A DNA stretch of 64,000 bases from Dastarcus helophoroides. Taxonomy: Eukaryota > Arthropoda > Insecta > Coleoptera > Bothrideridae. Positions 1-11,569 of the stretch are shown here, piece by piece. Under the pieces are notes generated by a model. The model had not been told where the DNA came from. It saw only the letters and a list, made by a program, of their open reading frames with translations, and searched no databases. The DNA lies in contig CM053326.1 in assembly GCA_028583605.1 (NCBI GenBank), positions 16,356,639 through 16,420,638 on the forward strand, written 5' to 3'. A program made the translations under genes and the position numbers. Numbering within the stretch: position 1 is the stretch's first letter; each line of letters starts with the position of its first letter.

Positions 1-189
1 TTTTACCCTATTTTAAAACGATTTAGAGATTTCAATGAACCATCTGTATCTGCTGTTCTCTTAGACGATCAGAAGCAGCGACAGATAATGGTTTATCGGA
101 GAAAAAAGCTGACCCTAGTCTACTATGATCAGCTTAGCTATATATTGGATTGAAAGTTGAAGCTTAGAGATCGTTTATGTGTAGCAGAT

Positions 190-545
190 ACAAAATAGGA
201 GACAGAAAATCCCCTGAGGCACCCCTGCATTAATCGCAATTGTTTTGGAAGAAATGCCATCAACCACTACCTGAAGAGGTCTGTCAGCAAGAAAATTGGA
301 GATCAAATGACAAAATCCAGGAAGACCATGAGATGTTAATTTAACAAGAAGATATCAGTGCCAGGCTCGATCGAAGACCTTTGAGATATCGAATACCACA
401 GTACTAGCTTCACAGTGTCTTTTCATAGCTAAGTCATAGATATAAGTAACATATGCCAGGAGATTGCCAATTGATGATTGTTGTCTGAAACCGTATTGCT
501 TGTCTGAGATGATTCTATTCTTCTTCAGATATTTACCTGTCTAAT
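190..545 (-). pseudogene. LINE reverse transcriptase fragment (Jockey-like)
   Basis: Minus-strand translation reads as the fingers/palm part of a non-LTR reverse transcriptase: a block containing QYGFRQQSSIGNLL, then VVFDISKVFDRAWH (first catalytic aspartate region) and, near the low-coordinate end, INAGVPQG (the conserved GxPQG motif). An in-frame stop follows the RAWH motif, so it is dead. The next LINE piece to the right already contains its own copy of the same motifs in the same orientation, so this is a separate copy rather than the 3' part of that element. The clade is assigned from motif style only. Confidence 0.75.
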
Positions 546-549
546 AACT

Positions 550-2670
550 CTACTATACCTATTCAATAAATCATCTTCAATTTTGTAGTTATATAATATT
601 GGATTTATTCTCTTCACACCATTTTACCACATTATCAAGTTGACCCTGTAAGAATGCACAATTTTCTATAGTTTTGACTTATAAAAAAATTTGTAGATCA
701 TTAGCAAATAAAAAATTTTCACAATCAAGACAATTTGGTAAATCAATAATAAATAATAAAAATAAGAGAGGACCCAAATTTAAGCCTTAAGGAACGGCTT
801 CTAATCCACAAGCTACGATTCTACTAGCTTTAAAAGTTTAAGACTAAATCCTATTGTATCCAATTTACGAATTAAAGGCCAATGATCTATTCGGTCAAAC
901 GCCTTTTGAAAATTCGGGTAGATTGTGTCAACAATTTGACAATCTTGCTGTTGCTAAGCTTTTCCATCACTTAAGACATAACGGGCAACAAAGGTATAGA
1001 GCGATAGTTGTTAGCCAGATTCCATGTTCTCTTTTTAGGGATAGGTTACACCCCAGCAGATTTCTAGATATTAAAAAATACACCTTTGTTTTAAGAAAGG
1101 GTGAACTATTTTCTTAGGATAGGAGGTAACTCTGGAGCCTACTTCTTAAGAACAATAGCGCAAATGCCATCAAGGACAGAATCCTACCATGTGTAGAGCT
1201 CAAGGAGAAACTTCCTAAATGCGTTGTTTGAAAACAATTTCAGGCATCGAAGTGCCAAATTTAGGAAAAATAGGGGGTTCTGTGTTTCGAAAATCAAGGT
1301 TGGAATTTTTAGCGAATATTAAGTCTAGCAGATCAGCCTTTGTCTTGTCGCAATATTGTTGTTGTCATCGAGTAAATGTAAATAATTTGAAAATGTAAAA
1401 TTCTTTTCTGTGTTTCGAAAATCAAGGTTGGAATTTTTAGCAAATATTAAGTCTCGCAAATCAGCCTTTGTCTTGTCGCAATATTGTTGTTGTCATCGAG
1501 TAAATGTAAATAATTTCAATTGACTCTACAAGTTTCCAAAACGACCTGGAACTATTTGGACAGTTAAAAACCTGTTTACAAAAATTTCGTGCATCTACAA
1601 GGGTCTTCACCGAGGAATTACTTTGCCAACGACAATATCTGCGATTTTCGCAGGACACAGCCCAAGCATATTTTTAGCTGAATCAAGATTTACTGGAAAC
1701 AGATTTTTTTTTGGGAATGGGAAATTGACCACTCTACACCAACTAAGATAGTTGCAGTGATGGATTTGGCAACTAAGAAAGGGTTGTCTGAGTTATAGCA
1801 GACTCCTTGCCATAAAAAAGTGTAAAGAAGTCTCTTAACTCTTCCTAGACAGAGTTAAAGTGCCAAATCTTATGGGGTTGTGTCTGAGAAAGCGGTGAAA
1901 TATGTAGCTAGTGAGAGGTTGCTACAAGCTTGTTAACGGAATTTTCAAGCGGTGACGTCACAGAGATTTTATACGAATTTGGAGAATTTGTAAGAAAAAT
2001 ATTGAATACTTTAGGTTGATAGGTATCTAAATCAGTAATCCCTGTGGGTTCCTTAATCAATTGCGATAGTCCACAAGTGATGCTGAAAGCCTCTACCACC
2101 CTTTCAGCGTCGCCTGAAGAAAACCTTAACAGGGGATGTTATGTACGTTGAAACAAGAGAAGAGCTGTCTGTTACCAATAAAGTGGACCAATAAAGTAAA
2201 CAAATGAATATTACTTCGCTTTCGGAGCAGATTTTCAACCAAATCACATCATGATCAGCAGATTCCATTGCTTCTTATCGTTGACAAGACATGTCGCTTT
2301 GCGTAAAAGCTTAAATTTTCCTCTTGTTGTGAAACTTTGTGTGCAAGTCGTAATTGGGGTAAAGCAAATAGACCTTATTGATGTATGAAAAGACTTGGGT
2401 TTTTGTCAGAGACAGCACATCGGGTCTTTCATTTTAAAGGTGCTGATGACCCGAGTTTAGATTTGAGTTTAGTTCCCGATTGTTACAGAACTGAATTTTG
2501 AATGAATTATTTGAAAGAGGCTTGGCTCGTGGCACATTAGAATATTCCGTCAAGTTTTTTTTTCGACTCCCTTGCACAACCTTCGCCTGGTCATTCGAAC
2601 GGAAGAGCAATTTACGTCCAGAATTTTTTGCACGAAGAGAGTTCATTATCTTCATTTTTAATAATTTCAA
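550..2670 (-). pseudogene. Jockey/CR1-type LINE ORF2 remnant (endonuclease-RT)
   Basis: Reading the minus strand from high to low coordinates gives an ordered, broken ORF2. The apurinic endonuclease start is near 2480 (RELNSNL region); DVLSLTKTQV lies at about 2390-2425 and VIWLKI near 2240. A C-terminal endonuclease block at 1908-2099 holds GLSQLIKEPTGI and SPLENS, where SDH is expected. After a linker (1461-1658), the RT begins near 1150 with DGICAIVLKK and PIPKKRTWNL, NYRSIPLLPV near 1010-1060, then FQKAFDRIDH near 880-910 and FANDLQ near 665-690 (FADD box, second D region altered). Many stops and frameshifts. It copied itself by target-primed reverse transcription when alive. The 3' end is lost. 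Confidence 0.8.
1280..1516. repeat. Local tandem duplication, period 128 bp
   Basis: A segment of about 109 bp at 1280-1388 recurs at 1408-1516 with only a few substitutions, separated by a 19-bp spacer. It lies inside the linker between the endonuclease and RT parts of the LINE remnant, so it probably arose after the element had lost function. Confidence 0.85.
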
Positions 2671-2699
2671 GAAAAAGTCAGAGGAGATAAAGAAAGAAA

Positions 2700-4600
2700 A
2701 TAAGGAAAAGGCTAGAATGAGAAAAAAATAATAACAGGAACCCTCTTATGTAGCAGAGACGGAAACACGATGTAAAAATCATTTTACTGCCTCCTAGTGA
2801 CACATAAGGTGGTACTACCTCGGACGACTGAAAGCTGCAGTATATCACCTACAAAACAACATATAACAAGTCATCATCTATGACATTACAAGAACACTAT
2901 AACCAATAACTTTAAATAATATCCATGGCAAATGACAACTAGTTTAAGATGTATTTAAAAGATCTATTCAATCATATTAATTTTGTTTGGATGAATTAAA
3001 TAAATAAAATACTAAAATTAATTGAGACTTCAATTAATAAAGATTTACTAAAAGGCTGCGTTTGGAGAAACGTGGAAAATTTGACGCTCTCTAGCTTCAT
3101 TTACTTTGCTAAGTTTTTATTTTAATTATTTTTTATTGCACAGTTAAATGTAAAATATTTTTTTATTTATTCATCACAACGTAACCCCAATAAAAATAAT
3201 ATCGCTGAATAAATCTTTTAAATACTTTTTAAACGAGGTGTCACTTGCCATAGCTAGTTAAAATTATTTGTCACAGTGGCCTCTTAATGCTATTTATCAT
3301 GATTACGTCGTTTGTTCGCACTGTAGTAGATTAGTTTGCATCGGCATATTATTACTGAAAAAAGTTAAGAGGAGGAAAAGGCATCTTTGACTAGCAGTGT
3401 AGTGACTTTGACCAACACTAATAGTTTCTGACGCAAAGCGAGAGGTCTGACAGAGGTTGAAACATAGCCGGAACCTGTTTAAAATGCCGTGGAAAGTAAA
3501 GTTCATTACAATAAAAGGTGTAAAGGAGTAAAATAATAAAATAGTTAAATTCTTATGTATTTGTCAAAGTGAAATACTATCTAGTATTCTAGACAATCAA
3601 ATTAATGAGAGTAAAGAAACATTAAGTCACTAAATTCTAGATATTTATAGGGTTATTCTAACTTCATTCTTGGCAAATAACGAGTAAGCTGATCCTCAAT
3701 GCAAAAGGAAGGGAATATTACACTAAATGAAAATGTGCACTTACAGCATTTACATGTACGTACAATTCATGTGCTAAAGGAGTAAAATTAAATACATTAT
3801 CTATCTGCATATCTTTAAATATCAAACTCTTTCATATTGAGAGTAGCAAAGTAATTAAAATTATTAATCTTTATATAGAATGTATTTATCATTAAGTTAC
3901 GCGAAGTTATGTAGAACTCGTAGTGACATTTTTAGGTTTCCAATAGCAACAAATGGGGGTTTGTAGAGCGTTTTGCGGTTAGCTGAAATCTTCAAAATAC
4001 TAAAAGCTTTTTGGGCGGCCCTAAGTGGCAATCCAAAGCAATATACACAATTTTATTGAATGAAATGGCCATTTGATAAACTAAGTAAAATATATATTTC
4101 TACAATTATGGCACCAAATATCAAACTCTGAGACTAATTTCGGTATCCTTGCATAAGATTAGGTCTCTAGAAAGAATTCTTGACCTGAACTTTAAAGTCA
4201 AATTAAACTTGAATCTAATGACCCGATCGCAGTGCACTGTCATTCTCCGAATGTCGACTTTATAGCTTTGTCCTGTTTATTGCAAGAAGTCTACTTTTAA
4301 AGGATCGGCAATTAAAAAGTTTTAATTCCACGAACAATGTGAACAACGAAAATGGGTGCTAAGCTCCTAAAATTACACGCCTAATTAACGAAAAAGCTCG
4401 TTCTCTGTTCTGTTTTATACACTATATTGTAAAAAGAAAATGTAAAAGCATGAAATAGAGATATAACTTACGCAAATTAGAATGTAATTTTCAAGAAAAT
4501 AGGATATTACTAGTAATCAGTACTGTGGTGAGCTACCCTAATAATTTTTTTTATTTTATTTTAATTGAATATGCTACAGTATAGAAATGTTGCTAAATTG
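2700..4600. other. Anonymous AT-rich stretch
   Basis: Nothing coding is recognisable on either strand. Short frames are the random ones expected in AT-rich DNA. There is no obvious terminal repeat or tandem array. Confidence 0.5.
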
Positions 4601-4608
4601 TCGAAATA

Positions 4609-5502
4609 CAAGGTGATTCTAATGTAGTATCACAAATTTAGATTCGTATTTTAGAGCCCAAAATAAGATGAAAAGTTTTTATAAACATATGTCGTAAAAC
4701 GCTTCGTTTCCGAGTTACAGGGTGTGGAAGGTTAGTTCCTGATTATAGTTTTTACTTAGCAGTTGCGAAACATGTACAAGTAATTGAATGGGATTCGGCA
4801 CAATTCTATACCCTTTCGTGCCCTTTCCAAAAATTTAAGAATTAATTAACACAACTTACCCAGTGGCGGGTATATCATGGAGGGCGGTCTTAAAACGTGC
4901 CTTTTGTAGCAATTTTCTAACAAACAAAAATATAAACTACAAACATTTTTACATAAAAAAGGTACTCCTATGAAAGTTCGATATTGTCAGCGGTTTTCGA
5001 ATAAAATGCATTTTTATATTTCGATGCGTTAAAAACGTTTACCCAAAAATATCGAATGAAACACATAGTTGGAATTGAAATGAAAGAAAATAAATAATAT
5101 CGACATTTTTACTTTTTCTTGCATCGCTGGCCACTTTGGGCAATTTCTGTAAATAAAAGCTAATGTTCTTAAATTTGTTATTTGTTAAATATTTACGAAA
5201 CATTTTTTTTATTTAAAGGTTAGTTAAAATTAGTTAAATATTAGTTAAAAATAATAAGTATATTTTAGATAACAATCACATTACAGCTTTTCCTTCATTT
5301 CAAAGCCAACCATGTGTTACATCCGAAATTTTTGAGCCAGCATTTTTAACGCATCAATATAAAAATGCATTTTACTCAAAAACCGCTGGCAATATCGAAT
5401 TTCAATAAGAGTATCTGTTTTACGTAAAAACGTTTGTAGATTATATTTCTGTTAGGAAACTGCGACAAAAGTGCACACTAACATTTAGAATCACCCTTTA
5501 TA
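4609..5502. mobile_element. Foldback (palindromic) element, family A, deletion copy
   Basis: The left arm begins AAGGTGATTCTAATGTAG and runs to about 5060. The sequence from about 5290 onward is its reverse complement, ending GAATCACCCTTTA. The right arm is interrupted: the part matching the segment after the outer TIR is missing, so the outermost bases are joined directly to an inner arm segment near 5480. The same family, more complete, is at 25526-26747. No protein is encoded. The right end abuts the 3' terminus of a Helitron. Confidence 0.8.
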
Positions 5503-5509
5503 TTGTATA

Positions 5510-5926
5510 CTAGCTGCTCGCCCCGTCTTCGACCGGGGATTTTAAACTTATTTAAACAGAATAATTATCGCTGCTAAAATGAAATGACATATGATGACAT
5601 TGAATGTGTTTGACAGAACTAAGGTCACTTTGTTTGTCTTCGATTGTTTTGCCTTCCCGAAATCTCTTCACTAATACCTACTTGAACTTTACTGTATGGT
5701 ATTAAGGTTCAAATTGGCTTTTAAGTATTAGTACAAACTGTTTGTATATGGGAGTATAAAGATGTTGATTTTACACTTTATCAAGATTTTTTTAAAATTA
5801 TCTCTCCGTAAGAACCTCCCCTGGACTTCCACGAATAATTCAAGACCAAAATTAGCCAAATCGGTCAAGCCGTTTTTATGTGATGTCGTGACAACGGAAA
5901 ACGGGTTTCATTTTTATATATATAGA
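5510..5926 (-). mobile_element. Non-autonomous Helitron, 417 bp
   Basis: On the minus strand the element starts TCTATATATATAAAAATG, preceded by A, and ends CTAG followed by T. These are the Helitron 5'-TC and 3'-CTRR termini in an A|T target. The 3' end carries a GC-rich hairpin (stem CCCCG/CGGGG, 5521-5538) about 7 bp before CTAG, as Helitrons have. The interior contains the familiar insect Helitron 5' non-coding stretch but no Rep or helicase. It lies directly 3' of a second Helitron in the same orientation. Confidence 0.85.
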
Positions 5927-6642
5927 TAACTGACCCGACAGACTTCGTCCTGTCAAAAAGATTTGTAACCAAATCAAAATGTGTGCATGTGGCAATCCTC
6001 GTTTCTGCCACTCCACAGAATACATCCAGCAGCGTGTCTCACCAAACACATTATGTTTTACGATGAAATCCATTAAAGATTTCAACTTTTGTCTAAAGAC
6101 TCTGGCTGTAATATCATGACGATCAATGGGTGATTGCCCAGGGAATAACTCCTGCTTGATTTCTATCCATTGCGGATTGCATGTAAATGTGATGAACAAA
6201 TCTGCTGTACCATAATGACGAACATACGACATGGCATCTTGAGCATATTCGTGCATATGCCGAGGGCTTCCGATGTATGTTGCTGGAAGAATAGTCATCC
6301 GACCGACATTCTGTGCATTTCCATCAGTATTAATCGCATCTCGAAGGTGAATATACTCTTCAGATCGGAGTTTGGTTTGATTCAACCTGATGAATGTTAA
6401 TCTCTCCGTTTCAATTTTAACATACATGTCAACAACATATTTGTGATATAATCGCCGACATTTCAATATGTGATTATCTTCATTTTCCCGGTTTTTCCAG
6501 CAATAATTCTAATTTTTCTCGCTGTAAAAACCATCCTTGAACTTCAACGAACATTTTAAAAAAAGATTTGGCCAAATTGGTCCAGGCGTTGTTGAGTTAT
6601 GCGCTTACCAACACATTTTGCGATTCATTTTTATATTATAGA
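5927..6642 (-). mobile_element. Internally deleted Helitron with Rep fragment
   Basis: On the minus strand the 5' end is TCTATAATATAAAAATGAA, preceded by A (6643). The 3' side shows the hairpin-like GACAG...CTGTC just before GGGTCAGTTA, where a CTAG-type end is expected. In between is about 480 bp of Rep coding sequence followed immediately by this 3' tail, so most of the Rep C-terminus and the whole helicase have been deleted. The neighbouring Helitron begins at the very next bases. Confidence 0.8.
5990..6466 (-). pseudogene. Helitron Rep (HUH endonuclease) N-terminal domain fragment
   Basis: The open frame (to 5876 including element tail) matches the Helitron-like N-terminal Rep domain. 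Residues around 55-100 read LPATYIGSPRHMHEYAQDA and FITFTCNPQW; around 150-165 comes GLPHAHILIWL, which holds the HUH metal-binding motif (H-A-H). The catalytic tyrosine region and the helicase that should follow are absent: the frame runs straight into the element's 3' non-coding tail. In a complete Helitron this domain nicks and joins single strands for rolling-circle transposition. The 5' end of the ORF is also missing. It has no stop within the retained domain, suggesting a relatively recent deletion. Confidence 0.88.
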
Positions 6643-6649
6643 TTAGTAA

Positions 6650-8500
6650 ACTAGTTCCGACGAAATATCTATTGACCATCATTTTAATGATAATTTAACT
6701 AAATGTAGTTACAGCCGTTGTCAAGTTAGTTATTTTTGGTCTTGTTAATGGACGGACACAGAAAAGTGGCTAAAAATTGTTATAAACAACAAAAGAACTA
6801 CTTTTAAGTAATTAAGTTCCAAATAACTTATCTACTGATAGGACGTCAATTACCATGCCACACAAAAAAACGAATTTTGCGCGAAATGGTCAACATCCGG
6901 TTGCTACTCTTAGACAGCGAAGTGACAGTTAAAGAAAAATAGATTTTCTTTGTTCAGGAAACTGCCATGTGACCAGGGATATTTAACAATGAATTTTGGT
7001 CAACAGAGTGTGAGAGGGTGCGTTTATAAAAATAGTACCATTGCAGGGCAATAATTAGTTAGATGCTGTACTCTGTTCACCCAAGAGATATAGTTAGGCC
7101 ACTCCCTTAAAAAAGCAGGATATTTGAATACATTATTTTTACACCAACAGAGATTGGTTGATCGATTAATTAGAAACGTTGACTTATTTATTTCTTGATT
7201 TCGTGTGAACCTGCCATTTTTCACGGCGGAGTGGCCTAAATTTATCTCTTCGGTGAACAGACCTGTACTTTCGACATCGCCCAGCTGCTTTATTATGTCT
7301 ATGCCTCCGAAAAGTAGTCTTTGACAGGTGCCAGATCATAAATGTCAACGGTTATTACTCATCAGCAACTGCTCTTCAATTCTATTGCAATATTCATTAT
7401 CAACACCAAATGAGGATCTCAGGCTAAAGATTAAAGAATTGCTATCTCGGTTTCACAGATTGCACCGATTTGTTCTCACATGTAAAAATTACTCTCCAAA
7501 TCCCCCAACTGCTGTGAATTTGGCGCTTCTTGCATAGAAAACCCTGGATATTGTTTCTTCCAGACAAACTCAATATAGTTTTCATGGACGAATGCCCTAG
7601 CATCCTATGTTGCCGTAGAAATTGCACGACGTAAGTTTTCTTGCAATTTTTGTCAGGTTACCTGCCGAATCTTTTCTTGGGTCCGAAAGAGGCCAGAAGC
7701 TGGTAGTTTGAAGCAGTACGAATGCGGTTGCGAAGAGCTATAATTAATTAACCTAATGCATGCTATGGTGGCTTTGGGAAATATATTTTACATAGACAGA
7801 CCTATCTGCTCCTAACTTGTTCTCGTTACGGTTTTGATTGATTTGTGAAAATGCCTTCTGATTTTGCTTTCTCGCTTATTGATTTTATCTTTTAATTAAT
7901 AGCAGTTAGATTTTCTAATCTGTTCCAATGTCTTGTACCTTACTGAACAGGCGTGCTGCCTTTGCGTAATGCTTCTGAGAAAACTGCTGTTAAATTCGCT
8001 CCATAGGTTCCGCCGATGTGAACATCCTGTGTAGATTTTTGTACAAGGATTTTTAAAATAAGTAATTAAGTAATTAAGTTTAGTGAAAATGTGTTCATAG
8101 GAAAATAATCACTAAGATGGATGATTATATTTATTTATTTATTTATTTTCGCATAATCTTAGTTATAATCCTTAATTAATATTTTCTGAACGATAACCCT
8201 TTTTGATTTAATTGATCATTGCTTTCCAAGGGAACATTTTATACCATTTACCAATAGATATATCAGCAAGGTAACTTTTTTTATTCTAAATTTTCGTTTT
8301 GCTAAAGCAACTTAAGTAACTAACTGCCATAAGGTGTTTCCATCAACCAAAGTCACATTTTGGGTCATAGAACTTTCCATGGATAGCTGCCCCACACTGT
8401 GAATCTTATGTTGTCAGTAATATGGAAATATCTGTATAAAGATAAACTATATATACTTTTATTGTACAGACGGTTTACATTATATGTTCATTTAAATATT
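6650..8500. other. Anonymous stretch with a short TATT microsatellite
   Basis: No recognised family. Frames at 7024-7224 (-), 7328-7537 (+) and 7442-7627 (-) overlap one another on opposite strands and show no motif I know. A short (TATT)n run sits at about 8129-8148. Confidence 0.45.
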
Positions 8501-8520
8501 GAATTTGAAGTTTTAAATAT

Positions 8521-9545
8521 ACCGGGTGTCCCCGTTTTAAGTGCCTTAAATTAAACAGGTGATAGACAAAGTAATTTTAAGGAAAAAGTTTCCTATAAAT
8601 ATGTATCCGAAAACTCTTAATAAAAAAGATACCAGGCGTTAAAATTTGAATAAAAAAAAGGTTTTTTATTTCACTTTTCACTTTTTTGCACATTTGGCGT
8701 GTAGATGAAGGATCATAAAATAGGATAAAATTAAGTTTCTATCTCAACCAGGGGCGGAGTTACGCGTAATCTGTAATATTGTTTAAAAAAAAAATTAGTA
8801 ATTCATCTAAACAAGATGAAGTAAAATAAAATTTTCGGAGAAAGCATTTAATTCTGAGGAAGTTTTTTCTTGACAATTTTTTTTGGATTCATTATCTTAT
8901 GTTTTACTAGGGAACTGTTCGAATACAATGTATGCTGATTTTTAAATAATCAGTGACTAACCCAAAAAGGGATAAGTTTAAAATGCTACGACACTGGATA
9001 AAATGAAATGAAATTACAGTTTTGAATTCAACTGACTCCTAATTTTTTTATATTTGTCACTATTGTGACAGAATTTAAATTTTTGGGACTTTCCTTAGTG
9101 AAAGTACGAGTGAGACTGATGTTTTTTCCAAAACCAACGACATGACGTAACCAGTGGCAGATACGAAAAAATGTCACAAAATAAATTTATTCAGAATAAA
9201 ATGCTTTACTTAATACAGGCATTTTATTTCATTTTTTTTAGTGGTGTACCGCGTTTTTCCTACAATAATATCACAGTTTACTCGTAACTCAGCCATTGTA
9301 TGACGTAGAAACTTAATTTTATTTTATGATCCTTCATCCATACACTATGTGTGCAAAATTTGGTTTAAATATCTTAGAAAACTTAAAAACAAAGAAGTAA
9401 AAGCTTTTTTTTAATTCAAATTTTAACACTTTGTTTCTTTTTTATTAAAAGTTTACAGATACATATTCATAAAAAACTTGTTGCTTAAAATTATTTTTTT
9501 TTACATCTGTTTCATTTAAAACACTTAAAACGGGGACACCCTGTA
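8521..9545. mobile_element. Foldback element, family B
   Basis: The ends read ACCGGGTGTCCCCGTTTTAAG (left, counted in two parts: ACCGGGTGTCC then CCGTTTTAAG) and CTTAAAACGGGGACACCCTG (right). The inverted arms continue for at least 270 bp each (for example a GATCATAAAAT block at about 8710 and its complement at about 9325). No transposase is encoded. The structure suggests a non-autonomous DNA transposon with very long TIRs. Target duplication could not be settled because the flanks are AT-rich. Confidence 0.82.
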
Positions 9546-9699
9546 TTATAATATATTGAGGGCATAGCAACAGAGAAACTAAAATGTACATATTTTGGGA
9601 TTTCCTTGCTTTATCATCCTTTTAGTCTTAACTTCGGTGTTAAAATAGGGAAGTTAAAAATTCTAAAAAATTTAAATTTCTTCTCCTTTTTTTCGAAGA

Positions 9700-10170
9700 C
9701 TTATTGTTCTGTTTTTCTTCGAATTCAGGCATTCTGCTCTTCTGAAAATGTGAATTGCCAGATGTCTCTCCATCTCGTCGATGGTCTTTCTTTGGTCTTT
9801 CTTCTACAGGCGTGTTCTGCAGGGCCCTTCAAACAACTCTGTCTTCTTCCATTTTTCTCACGTGGCCATACCCTTGGCGTTGTTCCACACGATATCTCTC
9901 TGGTCTCCTGCTATGAGAGCTTCTTTGTTTTTTTGGGGTATCTTAGCTCTCGCTTCGGATCATGGTGGCTTATCATGTCTGTTCCTAGATATTTAAAATT
10001 CATTACTTGTTTTATGCTGTTTCCATCAATTTCAATTTTGCATCGCACCAGCTCTTTAGAATATGTCATCGTTTTGTTTTCTCTATTGAAATTTTCATAT
10101 GGTATTTATGTGCTGTTTGGTAAAAGCAGAATACCTGTCTCTGAAGGTCGTCTTCCGTCTCTACCATAAG
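9700..10170 (-). pseudogene. LINE reverse transcriptase C-terminal fragment
   Basis: The minus strand, with several frameshifts, reads a thumb/C-terminal segment of a non-LTR RT. KYHMKISIEKTK lies near 10085; the block MNFKYLGTDMISH (the FxYLG signature after the YADD box) lies near 9970-10010. YGHVRKMEEDR near 9860 and TPVEERPKK near 9800 match the 'YGHVRRM...PVERRKRGRP' tail common in insect LINE proteins. The apparent 187-residue plus-strand frame over this interval is antisense to it and is not a gene. The catalytic core is missing. Confidence 0.72.
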
Positions 10171-10179
10171 TGTTGCGTC

Positions 10180-11270
10180 ACACATTTAAACGTAAGACAC
10201 ATTTAAATTTATGAGCAAAAAATGGGGTAGGGCAATTATTAACTAAAACACAATCTAGGCTAACATTTGGAAACGTCCCATGACAGTACCTTTAAGGCCT
10301 TACTAATACACAGGTATCCCTTATCGTTATGTTCAAATTTTGGCAGCATAAACTAGACCTAATTCTAAGACTAAAAAAACCAAAAAAACCAAGTTAATCT
10401 TCTTTTGCTCAAAAGTTACAGGCCTATAAAATTATTCAGACAATAAGCAGAGCTGAAAGATGCACACAAATATGTAATTTAAAAAAATTTAAATTTATAT
10501 TTACGGAAAAAAATACAGTCAAGCCAGACTCTCCATAAGAAGAAACTCGCGAATGATGAAATATTCTAAAAGTTATGTTTGCTTTTCATCATATAAATGT
10601 TCTTGTAAAAGCCGGAAAACTGTCTAAACAAAGTGATATTTCTGATCGGTCGCTTAGGCAGGTTCGATTGTATTATCAAATCATATTCTAAACCTCTGTT
10701 TGCCTTCTTAAACCATCACTGACTCTAGGTTGTCCTGCATTACACAAATCTACAGGGTGATTTTTTAAAAATGATTCACTCTAAATATCTAGAAGACAAA
10801 AACTTTATGCGCAAGATGCCGAAACTGGTCAATTTTGGTTGTGAGGGGGACACCTAATTAGTGTAGGTTGAGACCTGCAGGTGCACCCCCTTGGCCGGAG
10901 CAGCAGTCCTTTCAAAAATTTTAAATGGAACAGGGTGCTAAAAAGTTTATTGTTTGAAAGGTCCATTTAACCTTTTTGGCTATGTAGTAGCTTTTAATTT
11001 CTATGATTACTTTTTAAGAAAATTGCTTATTTTGTAGCACAGCCCACGTTTATGTTTTTCCTGCATAATATTATAATTGTTAGGCGCTTATTGTTAGCAA
11101 AATCAATGCTTGAGAATGTTAACTATCAAAGAGATAAGATGTTTTGATGAAACCAATGGTTGAACCACTGTTTAGAGTTTAACTTCAAATAATCAGTTAA
11201 ACGTGAATTAATGAGTAACGAAACATACCATAGGTGATAAAACAAAAATTATGTTTACAAAAGCACAAAT
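10180..11270. other. Anonymous stretch with one possible transposon terminus
   Basis: No coding sequence was recognised. At about 10752 ACAGGGTGATTTTTTAAAAA resembles the outer bases of foldback family A and other TIRs, but no partner end was found nearby. Confidence 0.35.
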
Positions 11271-11294
11271 CCTTTTGTTTAAAAAAGTTAACTT

Positions 11295-11385
11295 TTACAA
11301 GAGTTTCTTGAAATGAGCACCGTTTTGCTCCAGGCAGTTGTAGATCCGGTTTTCAAATTCTTGTCTCACTTTTTGAAATGTTATT
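11295..11385 (-). pseudogene. Mariner-type transposase C-terminal fragment
   Basis: The minus-strand frame ends with FENRIYNCLEQNGAHFKKLL, resembling the extreme C-terminus of Tc1/mariner-superfamily transposases (RIxxCLxxNGxHFExLL). The rest of the 90-residue frame (to 11567) does not look like transposase. No catalytic residues and no TIRs were found, so this is a short relic at best. Confidence 0.4.
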
Positions 11386-11569
11386 ATATTTGTATATCTT
11401 GAGTCCAGGAAAGATAAATCATTGCAAAAAAGTAAATACAAAATTTTTATTTCATAAATACTTTTACTTTGGCTTAAAAAATAAGTACAGAAAGTTCCCC
11501 GCTTAGATCGTGTGCGGCGATATTGATTTAAAGATGGAAAAAAAAAATTTCCCAATAATTTTAACAATT

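Noticed and set aside
7024..7627. Cluster of overlapping frames on both strands
   Set aside because: No recognisable domain; overlap on opposite strands and lack of motif make them likely chance frames.
9606..10169. 187-residue plus-strand open frame
   Set aside because: The opposite strand reads LINE C-terminal motifs (FKYLGTD, YGHVRKMEEDR); the plus-strand frame is antisense to it and hydrophobic by composition only.
10640..10680. GGTTCGATT box as a tRNA T-arm
   Set aside because: No cloverleaf could be formed around it and no A box lies upstream.
11295..11567. Full mariner element
   Set aside because: Only about 30 C-terminal residues resemble a transposase; no TIR pair or catalytic motif could be found.
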